36,400 nt of DNA from assembly GCA_964426945.1 (NCBI GenBank), contig CAYRSS010000041.1, forward strand, positions 1 to 36,400, read 5' to 3'. The notes under the pieces were generated by a model. That model saw only the letters and a program-made list of their open reading frames with translations, ran no database searches and had not been told where the DNA came from. Of this stretch, positions 16,888 to 26,517 are shown one piece after another (positions within the stretch are counted from its first letter, which is position 1; each line of letters opens with the position of its first letter). The translations under genes were made by a program, and so were the position numbers. Source of the stretch: CAYRSS01 sp964426945 (GTDB taxonomy: Bacteria; Planctomycetota; Phycisphaerae; UBA1845).

Positions 16888-18111
16888 TCAGCCCCGGCTG
16901 TCGCCGTCGACGGGAGGGGTGGCGGCGGATTCGGGGCCAGTCGCCTCGCCGGCAGCGTCGGCGAGGAAGGCTTTCGCCTCCGCATGGGTGGCGTCGATTT
17001 CGAGCACCTGGCGATAGGCCTCACGCGCCTCCTCGGTCCGGCCCATCTCGGCCAGCAGGCGGGCACGCATCTCGACGAGCTTCAGCGGCTTGTCCGGCGC
17101 GGTCGCCGCGAGCCCCGCGTCGATCGTTGCGAGTTGGTCATGCACGGCCGCACGAGCGCGGATGGAGACCTGCTCGCGATTGATCTCCACGATGTCGAGC
17201 CGCGGCTGCACGGCCTTGGGGTCGTCAGCGAGCCGGCCCTGCGCGATCTGGATGCGGAGCACACACACCGTGTCGAGCATCTGCAGCAGGACAAGCTTCG
17301 ACGGATCGGCCTCGAGCTCCTTGCGCGTCCGCTGCATCGCCTCGCGGCCGTAGCGATCGGCCTCGTCCCACTTCTTCTGCGCGATCAGCGCCTGCGTGGC
17401 GAACTGCAGGTAGGGCGCCCGCTTGTCCTCGGCGGCAGACTCTACCGCGCGGGTGATGTACTCGGCCGTCTTGTCCTTGCGGCCGAGCTGCTGCGACGCC
17501 TTCGCCAGCCCGAGCAGGATCTTCGAATCGCTCGGCTTGAGCCGATCAGCAGACTCATAGCGCGCCAGCGCCATGGTCGGGTAGTTCAACTGGAGATAGA
17601 CATCGCCCAGTTGGCGATGGCCGCGGAAATCGGTGCGACCGGTACGCGACTCGAGGTACTTGGTCAGGTCGTCGAGCGCGTCGCCCAGGCGCCCGATGTA
17701 GGCGAGGTAAGTCCCGCGGATAAACGGCAGCGACTCGTGATTCGGTGCGGCTTCGTTGACCGTCGCCACCAGCTCGCGCAGCTCTTCGATCAGCGGCTTG
17801 ATGGCCTCGATGTCGGCCGAGTCGTCCGCCTTTTCGATCACTTCGATCGCCTTGCGGACCGTCTCAGCCACGTCCACGGCGGGCTTGGTCTCGTCGGCCG
17901 GTTGGTCGGCGGTCGGCGGTGTCTGCGGCTCTGCCGCCGGGATCTTGGGCGGCGCACCGGCGGGCTCCGCGGGCGCGTCCTGTGCATCCGCGACGGGCGC
18001 GGCGACGCCGGCGAGCAACGCCGCGAGCACCCACGCCGCTGCGGTCCGGCTGATCGCCGGCCGCCGGCTGAGGAATCCGCCGCTGCCCAGGGTGTCTCGC
18101 TTCGTGATCAT
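16888..18111 (-). CDS. Secreted TPR-repeat protein, unknown function
   Basis: The 407-aa product starts with a signal peptide (SRRPAISRTAAAWVLAALL, then AAPVADAQD) and a Pro/Ala-rich linker with PAEPAGAPPKIPAAEPQTPP. The rest is alpha-helical with TPR-like units such as LAYIGRLGDALDDLTKYLES, YPTMALARYESADRLKPSDS and MGRTEEAREAYRQVLEIDATH, so it is probably a periplasmic scaffold. ATG 18111 places the signal at the N-terminus; the longer frame up to 18384 overlaps fliS and is spurious there. The gene lies 124 nt after fliS on the same strand, and a link to motility is not shown. Confidence 0.8.
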   Translation of the reverse strand: MITKRDTLGSGGFLSRRPAISRTAAAWVLAALLAGVAAPVADAQDAPAEPAGAPPKIPAAEPQTPPTADQPADETKPAVDVAETVRKAIEVIEKADDSADIEAIKPLIEELRELVATVNEAAPNHESLPFIRGTYLAYIGRLGDALDDLTKYLESRTGRTDFRGHRQLGDVYLQLNYPTMALARYESADRLKPSDSKILLGLAKASQQLGRKDKTAEYITRAVESAAEDKRAPYLQFATQALIAQKKWDEADRYGREAMQRTRKELEADPSKLVLLQMLDTVCVLRIQIAQGRLADDPKAVQPRLDIVEINREQVSIRARAAVHDQLATIDAGLAATAPDKPLKLVEMRARLLAEMGRTEEAREAYRQVLEIDATHAEAKAFLADAAGEATGPESAATPPVDGDSRG

Positions 18112-18235
18112 TCGCTGAACCCGACGGCCTGTCGCCGCCATCCCCGCGATGCCGCCCCGCGCCGACAGGCCGGATCGCGAGCGGACTATAGAAAGCCGTG
18201 CAGGCCGATGCAAATCCGGCCGGGTGGTCGCCCCG

Positions 18236-18685
18236 TTAACCCTCGACGGAGAGCGCGGGCCGGTCGGCCGGGCCGGGGGCGTCGGCCGCCCGGGCCTGCT
18301 CGCTGCGGAGCGCCGCGACCTTGTCGCACAGGATCTGCCACGTCTCGCGCTCGATCCGCAGCACCCGCAGGGCGTCATCCACAAAGGCCGGCTCTCTCTT
18401 TACGCACGCATCGACGAGTTTGTTGTAGAGAAACGTGTAAAGGGCGTCGACCCGCGTGCACAGCTCCGGGTTCACCTCGTGACGAAGCCCCTTCTTCATC
18501 TCAAGAAGGATATGCTGCGCCCGGGTGAGCTTTTCAAACGAGCGCTCGAAGTCCTTCGCGAGGATGGCCTCCTTGCCCTGACTTGCGAAGCGGATCGCGC
18601 CGTCATAAAGCATGAGTTGAAGCTGCTCCGGCGGCGCGGTCATGACCGCGGTGCGGAGGTACGGATTGACCGGTTGGCCTGCCAT
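18236..18685 (-). CDS. fliS: Flagellar export chaperone FliS
   Basis: FliS binds the C-terminal helix of flagellin in the cytoplasm, preventing premature polymerisation and delivering it to the export gate. The 149-aa product has the family pattern: NPYLRTAVMTAPPEQLQLMLYDGAIRFASQG, then FEKLTRAQHILLEMKKGL and LYTFLYNKLVDACVKR, giving the four-helix bundle. ATG 18685 is preferred to the GTG one codon upstream. It lies 131 nt downstream of fliD, the usual pairing. The tail after residue ~135 is Ala/Pro-rich and divergent. Confidence 0.95.
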   Translation of the reverse strand: MAGQPVNPYLRTAVMTAPPEQLQLMLYDGAIRFASQGKEAILAKDFERSFEKLTRAQHILLEMKKGLRHEVNPELCTRVDALYTFLYNKLVDACVKREPAFVDDALRVLRIERETWQILCDKVAALRSEQARAADAPGPADRPALSVEG

Positions 18686-18816
18686 CACGGCGTATCATCG
18701 GAATTCCCGGCAGCAACTATGACTGAAAAGGCCGGGGGGCGGGAAAGGCCCGCCGAACCGCGCCGCCGGTCGCCGGTGAGACCGCCTGCCAATGCTGAAA
18801 CGGGGCGCGGTTTCCC

Positions 18817-21800
18817 CTAGAGACCAAGGAACTGCAGCGCGCCGAGCGAGGACTGCTGCTCCTGAAGCCGAGCCAGCGAAGTCTCCATGGCCGCGAACTG
18901 GAGTTGGAGCCGGGCGCGCTTACCCTCGATCTGGGTGTTCAGGGCGGCGATGCGGTCGGTGAGGAGCTCCTTCTGGTCGGTCAGGGAGTCTTCCTTGCGG
19001 GCCAGCACACCGTCGAAGTCGCGAGTCAGTTCGTCGATCGTCTTCTTGAGGGCTGCGCCGAAGCCCGATTCGGCCGTAACGAAGAGGGCCTCCACCTCAT
19101 CCGGCGACTGCTCGTACGTCTCGCGGAAACGCTCCTCGTCGAACTCCAGTCGGCTGCCCGTGCCTAGCCGGACGCCCACGCTCTGGAGGCGCGACAGCGC
19201 CGCGTCGGTGGGCCCGAAGGCGGCGCCCACCAGGCGAGCGAGGCGGTTGCGCAGCAGATTCGCCGTCGGATCGCCGAGGAGCGGCCCGCGGTCCTGCGTC
19301 TCGGAGTTGAACCGTGTCTGGGTGTTGATGGACGACTGCACCTCGTTGTACGCATCGACGAAGGCTTTGACGGCGCTGACGATGCTGTCCACATCCTGCG
19401 CGACGTTTACCGACACCGGCTCCTCGGAGACCGCCAGCAAGTCGAAGGTGACTCCCGGCACGGCATCGCGGATCGTGTTCGAGCCGCTGGTTACCAATCG
19501 ACCGTCGGAGCCGTCGGCCCCGCCGATGGTCACCACCGCGTCGCGTGCCCGCGACAGGGTGGTCAGGCCGAGGTCTACGGCGCCGGTGTCGATCAGCAAC
19601 TCGCCGCGCCGGCCGCTGACGCCGGAGGAAATCGAGAGCGAGAACGGTCGGGCCGAGCCGCCACCCGAGAACACGGCCGCAGAGACGTCGCCGCCGAGGT
19701 TGTTGAGCTTCGCGGCGATGTCGGCCAGCGTGTCGGTCGCGCCGATTGCGATCTTCAGTTCGTAGGATCCGTCGATCAAGAGCGGCTCGCCGTCGGTGGA
19801 AGGACCGGACGTGCCGGCGAGGCGAAGGTCACGGGCGGTGCGACCGCCAGCAAGATCCTCGATACGCAGCGCCTGGCCGCCGCCCGCCTGATCGTAGACC
19901 ACGATGCCGTCGCCGTTTTCGTTGATCGCCGCGCGGATGTTCGCCACGCCGTCCCGCGTCACCGCGGCGGCGTTGATCGCATCGATCACTTCGCCGACCG
20001 TCCGGGCGCCGACAGGCAGATCCACGCGGGCCACGAATCCGGTCGAGTCGGTGATGTTGAAGCGACCGAGGGTGATGCCGCGGCCGCCGTTCAGCTCGGA
20101 CAGCTGCGTGCCGCGCGCGATGTACTGAAGCTGGGCGTTGCCGCCGCGGGCGACGGTTGCCCCGCCCTGGGTCGGAGGGTCGAATGACCCGGCGATGCCC
20201 AGATCGGCGGCGAGTGTGCCGGTAACGTCCGCGATGACCAGCGCATCGGCTCCTTGCGATTCGTCACGCAGCTCGATCCCGTGTCCGGCGGCGTTGATCG
20301 CCGCGCGCACGCCGGTGCGTCCGTCGGCGTTGATCAGGTCGATGACGTCCTGCAGGGTCTGCGCACCGGAGAGGTCGATTCCGTCGGGGCCGGTGGTCGC
20401 GCCAGACCGATCGGTGATCTGCAAGCGCCCCGCGGTAACGCCGGAACCGCCGCGCAGCGAATGCAGCAGCACGGTGTTCAGGCCGCCGAGCAGGCGGCGG
20501 GAATGGTGCAGTCCGCTCGACACGCCGAACGCCGCCCCGTCGATGCCGAGATCGTGCGCAGCCGAAGAACCGTTGATCCCCTGCACGGCGTAGTCGCGCT
20601 GGGTATTGACCAGCAGGCTGATGCCGTCGCCGCTGTCGGAGAGGACAGCCTCGACCTGGCGCCCTTCGTTGCCCGGGGCGAAGTTGATCGCCCTCAGCAC
20701 GTCGGCCATCGTCTCCACGCGGTAGGCGCTTCGGCCGTTGATGCTGGTATTCGTCGTGGACGCCGCGATGCCCAGATCGACCGCAGCGAAGCCGGACACG
20801 TCCTCGATCTTCAGCGTACGCGCCGGCGCCGCCGTGTCGGGGTCGTTGTCGTCCGCCTCGGGCACCGACGAGTCGGTGATGAGGAAGCGGTCGTTGACCA
20901 CAGTGGCGCTGAGGCCCAGCGAATTCGCGTTGATCGCGTTAAGGACATCCTGGACCGTTCGCGCCTCGCTGAGATCCACCTCGGCCGACGCGCCGCTGCG
21001 CGCGGTGAGGCGGATCACGCCGAGACGCACTCCCTGCCCGCTGTTGAGCGCCTGCAGGTTGTACCGCGGATCCATGTAATCGCTGAGCGATACGTTGAAG
21101 GAATGCGAGCCGTCGGTGGCGGTGATCTGGAAATCCGCCTGCTGGCTGAAGCGGTTGAGCCGGCCCACGCCGTTGCCGTCGTTGAGCAGCGACAGCGCCG
21201 TGTCGTCAGCCAGGTATACCACGTCGCGGCCGTCGAGCCGGGCGCCGCTCACCCGGCCGGCGATGCCCAGGTCGGTCGCCGTCGTCGAGCCGTTGCGATC
21301 CGACACGACCAGATCGCCGGGGGTCTGCCCGGCGGCGAACGTGTTCAGATCCTCAATCACGATGCGGTCGCGCGATGGACCGCCCGCCGTGAGCGGCAGC
21401 GACGTCACCGACGCCCGCACGTTCACGCCCGCGGCGCTGTTAATCGCGTCCAGCACGTCCTGCACGGTGATCGCCCGAGACAGATCGACCTCGGTCGAGG
21501 CGCCGGTCCGATCTTGAATCGTGATCGACCCGCGCGCCACGCCGCGCCCGCCGTTGAGCACGTCGATCCGCGTGTCAGGATCGACGCGGCCTTTGCCGAC
21601 TTCGATCGAGATCGTTCCCGCGCCCACCGGCGTGCGGTCGGCATCGGCGAAGCCGCGGCTGAGCACCGCGTGGTTGGACACCAGCGAGTGCACCTTCAGC
21701 GAATACGAGCCTGGCACGGCCGTCGAAGAGGTCGTGATCGACGCCACCGCTTCATTCGAACTGGTCGCCGCGAAGGCGGAGAAGAAATCAGTGCGGTTGA

Positions 21801-21993
21801 ATCGCGCTCCGGCGTTCTGCACGGCCAGCAGCTTGGCAGAGAGTTCGAGAAAAGCGGTGCGTTGGACGTCGAGCCGCTGGACGCGCGTCTGCAGGGCCTG
21901 CACGGGCCGCCGCTCGATCGCGATCAGCTGCTCGATGAGCTGACCGGTGTTGATCCCGGAGATCAGTCCGACGCCGGTGGATATGCCGCTCAT
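18817..21993 (-). CDS. fliD: Flagellar hook-associated protein 2 (filament cap), expanded with repeated modules
   Basis: FliD caps the growing flagellar filament and guides flagellin folding outside the cell. The N-terminus MSGISTGVGLISGINTGQLI and the C-terminal half (VDAYNEVQSSINTQTRF, LGDPTANLLRNRLARLV, then helical SLTDQKELLTDRI) are typical. At 1058 aa it is well above the common 400-700 aa. The excess consists of repeated Flagellin_IN-like modules: four clear units with LNGGRGV..G.I.I.DR.GA..EVDLS.A.TVQDVLDAIN, each followed by an A.DLGIAG segment, at about residues 145, 325, 505 and 625, plus weaker ones. The start ATG 21993 is preceded by GGGTGA. It lies upstream of fliS on the same strand. 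Confidence 0.94.
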   Translation of the reverse strand: MSGISTGVGLISGINTGQLIEQLIAIERRPVQALQTRVQRLDVQRTAFLELSAKLLAVQNAGARFNRTDFFSAFAATSSNEAVASITTSSTAVPGSYSLKVHSLVSNHAVLSRGFADADRTPVGAGTISIEVGKGRVDPDTRIDVLNGGRGVARGSITIQDRTGASTEVDLSRAITVQDVLDAINSAAGVNVRASVTSLPLTAGGPSRDRIVIEDLNTFAAGQTPGDLVVSDRNGSTTATDLGIAGRVSGARLDGRDVVYLADDTALSLLNDGNGVGRLNRFSQQADFQITATDGSHSFNVSLSDYMDPRYNLQALNSGQGVRLGVIRLTARSGASAEVDLSEARTVQDVLNAINANSLGLSATVVNDRFLITDSSVPEADDNDPDTAAPARTLKIEDVSGFAAVDLGIAASTTNTSINGRSAYRVETMADVLRAINFAPGNEGRQVEAVLSDSGDGISLLVNTQRDYAVQGINGSSAAHDLGIDGAAFGVSSGLHHSRRLLGGLNTVLLHSLRGGSGVTAGRLQITDRSGATTGPDGIDLSGAQTLQDVIDLINADGRTGVRAAINAAGHGIELRDESQGADALVIADVTGTLAADLGIAGSFDPPTQGGATVARGGNAQLQYIARGTQLSELNGGRGITLGRFNITDSTGFVARVDLPVGARTVGEVIDAINAAAVTRDGVANIRAAINENGDGIVVYDQAGGGQALRIEDLAGGRTARDLRLAGTSGPSTDGEPLLIDGSYELKIAIGATDTLADIAAKLNNLGGDVSAAVFSGGGSARPFSLSISSGVSGRRGELLIDTGAVDLGLTTLSRARDAVVTIGGADGSDGRLVTSGSNTIRDAVPGVTFDLLAVSEEPVSVNVAQDVDSIVSAVKAFVDAYNEVQSSINTQTRFNSETQDRGPLLGDPTANLLRNRLARLVGAAFGPTDAALSRLQSVGVRLGTGSRLEFDEERFRETYEQSPDEVEALFVTAESGFGAALKKTIDELTRDFDGVLARKEDSLTDQKELLTDRIAALNTQIEGKRARLQLQFAAMETSLARLQEQQSSLGALQFLGL

Positions 21994-22097
21994 GGTCGTT
22001 CACCCGCTGCGAGGCGCCGGCCGCGCGCGGCCTTCGGTCGCGGCGGCGGGCACGGCGACCGGTGGGTGCCGGCCGGGGCGCGCAGTTCGCCACGGTC

Positions 22098-22157
22098 TTA
22101 TCGGTTCAGACCGGGCGACCGCTGTACCGCGATGGTGATCGACGCGAAGTTATCGGA
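22098..22157 (-). promoter_or_regulatory. Two possible flagellar sigma-28 -10 elements upstream of fliD
   Basis: In the 226-nt gap before fliD, the minus strand contains ACCGATAA (22098-22105) and TCCGATAA (22150-22157), each 7 of 8 matches to the sigma-28 (FliA) -10 consensus GCCGATAA. No TAAA-type -35 element is found at the expected 11-nt spacing for either. It is suggestive because of the gene downstream, but weak. Confidence 0.3.
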
Positions 22158-22219
22158 CCTTCACCGCCCTCGGCGGGGCGGCGGGGCCGATCGGGTGGGT
22201 GGAGCCGCAGTACCGCCGG

Positions 22220-23611
22220 CTAGCTGGCCTTCAACTCGCCGACCACCTCCGCCATCATCTTCTTGGCGTCGCCGAAGAGCATGTAGGTGTTCGACAGGCC
22301 GTAGAGGGCGTTGTCGATCCCGGCAAACCCGGGGTTGAGGCTGCGCTTCGAAACGATCACCGTGCGGGCGTGGTCGCAGTTGAGGATCGGCATGCCGTAA
22401 ATCGGGCTGCTCGGGTCGCTGCGTGCGGCGGGGTTGGTCACGTCGTTGGCGCCGATGACCAGGGCCACGTCGCAGTTGTCAAACTCCGGGTTGATGTCGT
22501 CCAGGTCGCAGAGCTGGGTGTAGGGCACGTTCGCCTCGGCGAGCAGCACATTCATGTGGCCCGGCATGCGGCCGGCCACCGGGTGAATCGCGTACTTGAC
22601 AGTGACGCCGCGCTTGCCGAGCTGGTCGGCCAGCTCGCGGACGACGTGCTGGGCCTGGGCCACGGCCATGCCATAGCCGGGCACGATGATGACGCTGGTG
22701 GCGTCCGCCATGACCGCCGCCGCGTCCGAAGCGCTCAGCTCGCGGATGGAGACCGCGCCGCCCGCCCCTCCCGGCGCACCGGGCTTGGCGTCACCGGTGC
22801 CAAAGCCGCCGAAGAGCACGTTGGCCAGCGAGCGGTTCATCCCCTTGCACATGATCTTGGTCAGGATGATGCCCGACGACCCGACCAGCGAACCGGAGAT
22901 GATCAGCCCCTCGTTGTTGAGCACGAAACCGGTGAGCGCGGCGGCGATGCCGGAGTAGGAGTTCAACAGCGAGATCACCACCGGCATGTCGGCGCCGCCG
23001 ATGGGAATCGTCAGCAACACGCCCAGCGCCGACGCAACAAGCAGCAGCAACAGCACCCACCAGCCGCTGAGCGTCGAGCAGGTCGCCACGATCAGCACGA
23101 GGGTCAGCGCCGCGAGGACGAGGTTGGTGAGATGTCGCTGGGGCAGCAGGATCGGCGCGCCGGTGAGCAACCCCTGAAGCTTGCCGAAGGCGACCATGCT
23201 GCCCGTGAAGGTGACCGAACCGACGAGCACCGAGAGCCCGATCGTCACCAGGTTGGGCATGTTCACCGTCTCGGACGTCGGGTGGGTGTGGATGAACTCG
23301 ACCACGGCGACCAGCGCCGAGGCGAGCCCCCCCAGCCCGTTGAAGATCGCCACGAACTGCGGCATGCCCGTCATGGGCACCTTCTGGGCCGAGCGCAGCC
23401 CCACGGCGCTGCCGACGACGATGCCGATGAGGACCCACGGCCACGAGATGATATTGCCCGAGATCAGCGCGACGACGATGGCGATGAGCATGCCGACGGC
23501 GCCGATGCGGTTGCCCGCGCGGGCGGTGGCCGGCGAGCTCATTTTCTTGAGGCCGACGATGAACATCGCGGCCGCGAGCATGTACAGCAGATTCGCTACG
23601 TTGGGGTTCAT
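22220..23611 (-). CDS. pntB: NAD(P) transhydrogenase subunit beta
   Basis: PntB is the beta subunit of the proton-translocating transhydrogenase, which uses the proton-motive force to reduce NADP+ with NADH. The ~463-aa length matches the family. The N-terminal two-thirds are transmembrane helices (YMLAAAMFIVGLKKM onward), and the C-terminal NADP(H)-binding domain III shows IVPGYGMAVAQAQH, AIHPVAGRMPGHMNVLL, LVIGANDVTNPAA and VSKRSLNPGFAGI. The start ATG 23611 gives the conserved N-terminus; the longer frame adds a non-conserved leader into the previous gene. It follows pntAB by 13 nt. Confidence 0.96.
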   Translation of the reverse strand: MNPNVANLLYMLAAAMFIVGLKKMSSPATARAGNRIGAVGMLIAIVVALISGNIISWPWVLIGIVVGSAVGLRSAQKVPMTGMPQFVAIFNGLGGLASALVAVVEFIHTHPTSETVNMPNLVTIGLSVLVGSVTFTGSMVAFGKLQGLLTGAPILLPQRHLTNLVLAALTLVLIVATCSTLSGWWVLLLLLVASALGVLLTIPIGGADMPVVISLLNSYSGIAAALTGFVLNNEGLIISGSLVGSSGIILTKIMCKGMNRSLANVLFGGFGTGDAKPGAPGGAGGAVSIRELSASDAAAVMADATSVIIVPGYGMAVAQAQHVVRELADQLGKRGVTVKYAIHPVAGRMPGHMNVLLAEANVPYTQLCDLDDINPEFDNCDVALVIGANDVTNPAARSDPSSPIYGMPILNCDHARTVIVSKRSLNPGFAGIDNALYGLSNTYMLFGDAKKMMAEVVGELKAS

Positions 23612-23624
23612 TCGCGCGGCCGTC

Positions 23625-23945
23625 CTACTTCTTCTTGAACATCGCCAGCATGCGGTCGGTGACGACAAAGCCGCCGACGACGTTGATCATCGCGCACACG
23701 ACCGCGAGGAAGCCGAGCAGCGAGACATACCACGCGTTGTCCTGCCCCGCCGCGATGACCGCGCCGACGATGGTGATGCCCGAAATCGCGTTAGAGCCCG
23801 ACATCAGCGGCGTGTGCAGCGTCGGCGGCACCTTCGAGATCACCTCGAACCCGACAAAAACCGCCAGCACGAAGACGATGATGTTGGTCGTCAGCGTCGC
23901 CCAGATGTCGCCGCCGGAAGCCAGCAGCAGCATGCTTTCAGTCAT
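23625..23945 (-). CDS. pntAB: NAD(P) transhydrogenase alpha-2 membrane subunit
   Basis: This small membrane subunit (106 aa) corresponds to domain II of PntA when alpha is split into two polypeptides. It has three to four hydrophobic helices with the conserved IIVFVLAVFVGFEVISKVPPTLHTPLMSG.N.ISGI pattern (residues ~22-57) and the end VVGGFVVTDRMLAMFKKK. It works with the other two subunits encoded on either side to form the proton channel. It is 46 nt from pntAA and 13 nt from pntB, so a single operon is likely. Confidence 0.95.
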   Translation of the reverse strand: MTESMLLLASGGDIWATLTTNIIVFVLAVFVGFEVISKVPPTLHTPLMSGSNAISGITIVGAVIAAGQDNAWYVSLLGFLAVVCAMINVVGGFVVTDRMLAMFKKK

Positions 23946-23991
23946 CGCTCGAAACCCCTGATCGCAGAGCCGCGCACGCAGCCCCGCAGCA

Positions 23992-25149
23992 CTATGGCGC
24001 CGCCTCCGCCGCGGCGCGGACCATGTCGTTCACGATCCGGCCGTCATGCGTGATCATCGCGCCCTTGATGATCTCGTCTTCCAGGTTCAGGTTGAACTTG
24101 CCGTCCTTGGTGAACTCAAGCACGAACGCCGCCAGGTTGCGCGAGAACATCTGGCTGGCGTGAAGCGGCATCGTGCCCGGCAGGTTGGTCTGGCCGATGA
24201 TCGTCACGTGGTGCTTGACCACGGTGCGGCCCGGCTCGGTCAGCTCACAGTTGCCGCCCTGCTCGGCGGCGAGATCGACGATGCACGCGCCGGGGCGCAT
24301 GTCGCGCACCATCGCCTCGGTAATCAGCACCGGCGCCCGCTTGCCGAAGATCTGCGCCGTGGTGATCACCACGTCGTTGACCTTGCAGCGCTCGTGCGTC
24401 ACGGCATTCTGCTTGTCCTGAAACTCCTTCGACATCTCCTTGGCGTAGCCGCCCTTGGTCTCGGCGTCGGCCGCGTCCATGGGCACTTCGACCACCTTTG
24501 CGCCGAGCGAGAGAATCTGCTCCTTGGCGGCCGGGCGGACGTCAAAGGCTTCGACCACCGCGCCGAGCCGCTTGGCCGTGGCAATCGCCTGCAACCCCGC
24601 GACGCCCGCGCCGATGATGAAGACGTTGGTCGGCTTGATCGTGCCCGCCGCGGTCATCAGGAGGGGGAAGAACTTGTTGAGTCCGGCGGCGGCGAGCAGC
24701 ACCGCCTTGTACCCCGCGATCGTCGCCATCGACGAGAGCGTGTCCATCTTCTGCGCGCGGGTGATGCGGGGGATGAATTCGGTGGCGAAGGCGGTGATCT
24801 TCGCGGCGGCGAGGCGGCGGGTGGCGTCGAGACTGGCCAGCGGCTGAATCGCCCCGAGCAGCATCGCCCCCGGCTTCATCAGCGCCACTTCGTGTGCGCC
24901 GGCGATGGGATGGTCCATCGGCGGCTGGACCTTCAGCACCAGGTCAGCCCCGTCGTAGACTTTGCGCACGTCCGCCTCAAGCGTCGCCCCGGCGGCGGCA
25001 TACTCCGCGTCGGTGAACCCGGCGGCGAGACCGGCGTCCTTCTCGACCACCACGGCCGCCCCGGCCTTCTTCAGCTTGGTGACGGATTCGGGAACCAGCC
25101 CGACACGGGCCTCTTGGGGAGCGATCTCCCTCGGAACAGCAATCTTCAT
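23992..25149 (-). CDS. pntAA: NAD(P) transhydrogenase alpha-1 (NAD(H)-binding) subunit
   Basis: This is the soluble domain I of the transhydrogenase, which binds NAD(H). The 385-aa product has the AlaDH/PNT N-terminus (MKIAVPREIAPQEARVGLVP), the Rossmann glycine motif FIIGAGVAGLQAI, the AFDVRP strand, and the C-terminal GACIVDLAAEQGGNCELT motif. It lacks the membrane domain, which is encoded separately by pntAB. AAGGA lies upstream of ATG 25149. It starts 246 nt after the moxR stop; that gap probably holds the operon promoter, although I cannot point to a convincing one. The three-gene order alpha1-alpha2-beta is common in bacteria. Confidence 0.96.
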   Translation of the reverse strand: MKIAVPREIAPQEARVGLVPESVTKLKKAGAAVVVEKDAGLAAGFTDAEYAAAGATLEADVRKVYDGADLVLKVQPPMDHPIAGAHEVALMKPGAMLLGAIQPLASLDATRRLAAAKITAFATEFIPRITRAQKMDTLSSMATIAGYKAVLLAAAGLNKFFPLLMTAAGTIKPTNVFIIGAGVAGLQAIATAKRLGAVVEAFDVRPAAKEQILSLGAKVVEVPMDAADAETKGGYAKEMSKEFQDKQNAVTHERCKVNDVVITTAQIFGKRAPVLITEAMVRDMRPGACIVDLAAEQGGNCELTEPGRTVVKHHVTIIGQTNLPGTMPLHASQMFSRNLAAFVLEFTKDGKFNLNLEDEIIKGAMITHDGRIVNDMVRAAAEAAP

Positions 25150-25395
25150 TCCGGATATCCTTGCCGCCGCACCATCGGCGGCGGGCGCCGCAGACGGTCA
25201 GGCCGACGGATCGGCCCGGTCGCTTCCGGCGGATTGCGCCAACGATCCGCCGCGGCCGGCGCCGCCCCTCATGGCGGCGAATGATAGCTCATTTTCCACC
25301 GATGCAACACCGCGCGCGGCGGACGACGCACCGGCCGTTCTATCGGCAGTTTGCGCAGGCGAGTGGCGTGCACGCCTCGCCGACGCCCGCGCGGT

Positions 25396-26469
<1,074 letters not shown>

Positions 26470-26517
26470 GGAGCTTGTTCCTTCGAACGCGGGTCGCGGC
26501 CTGTCGGCGGCGCCCGG

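Noticed and set aside
16888..18384. The full 498-aa frame as the TPR protein.
   Set aside because: The upstream ~90 codons are Arg/Pro-rich, overlap fliS on the same strand and would bury the signal peptide; ATG 18111 is the credible start.
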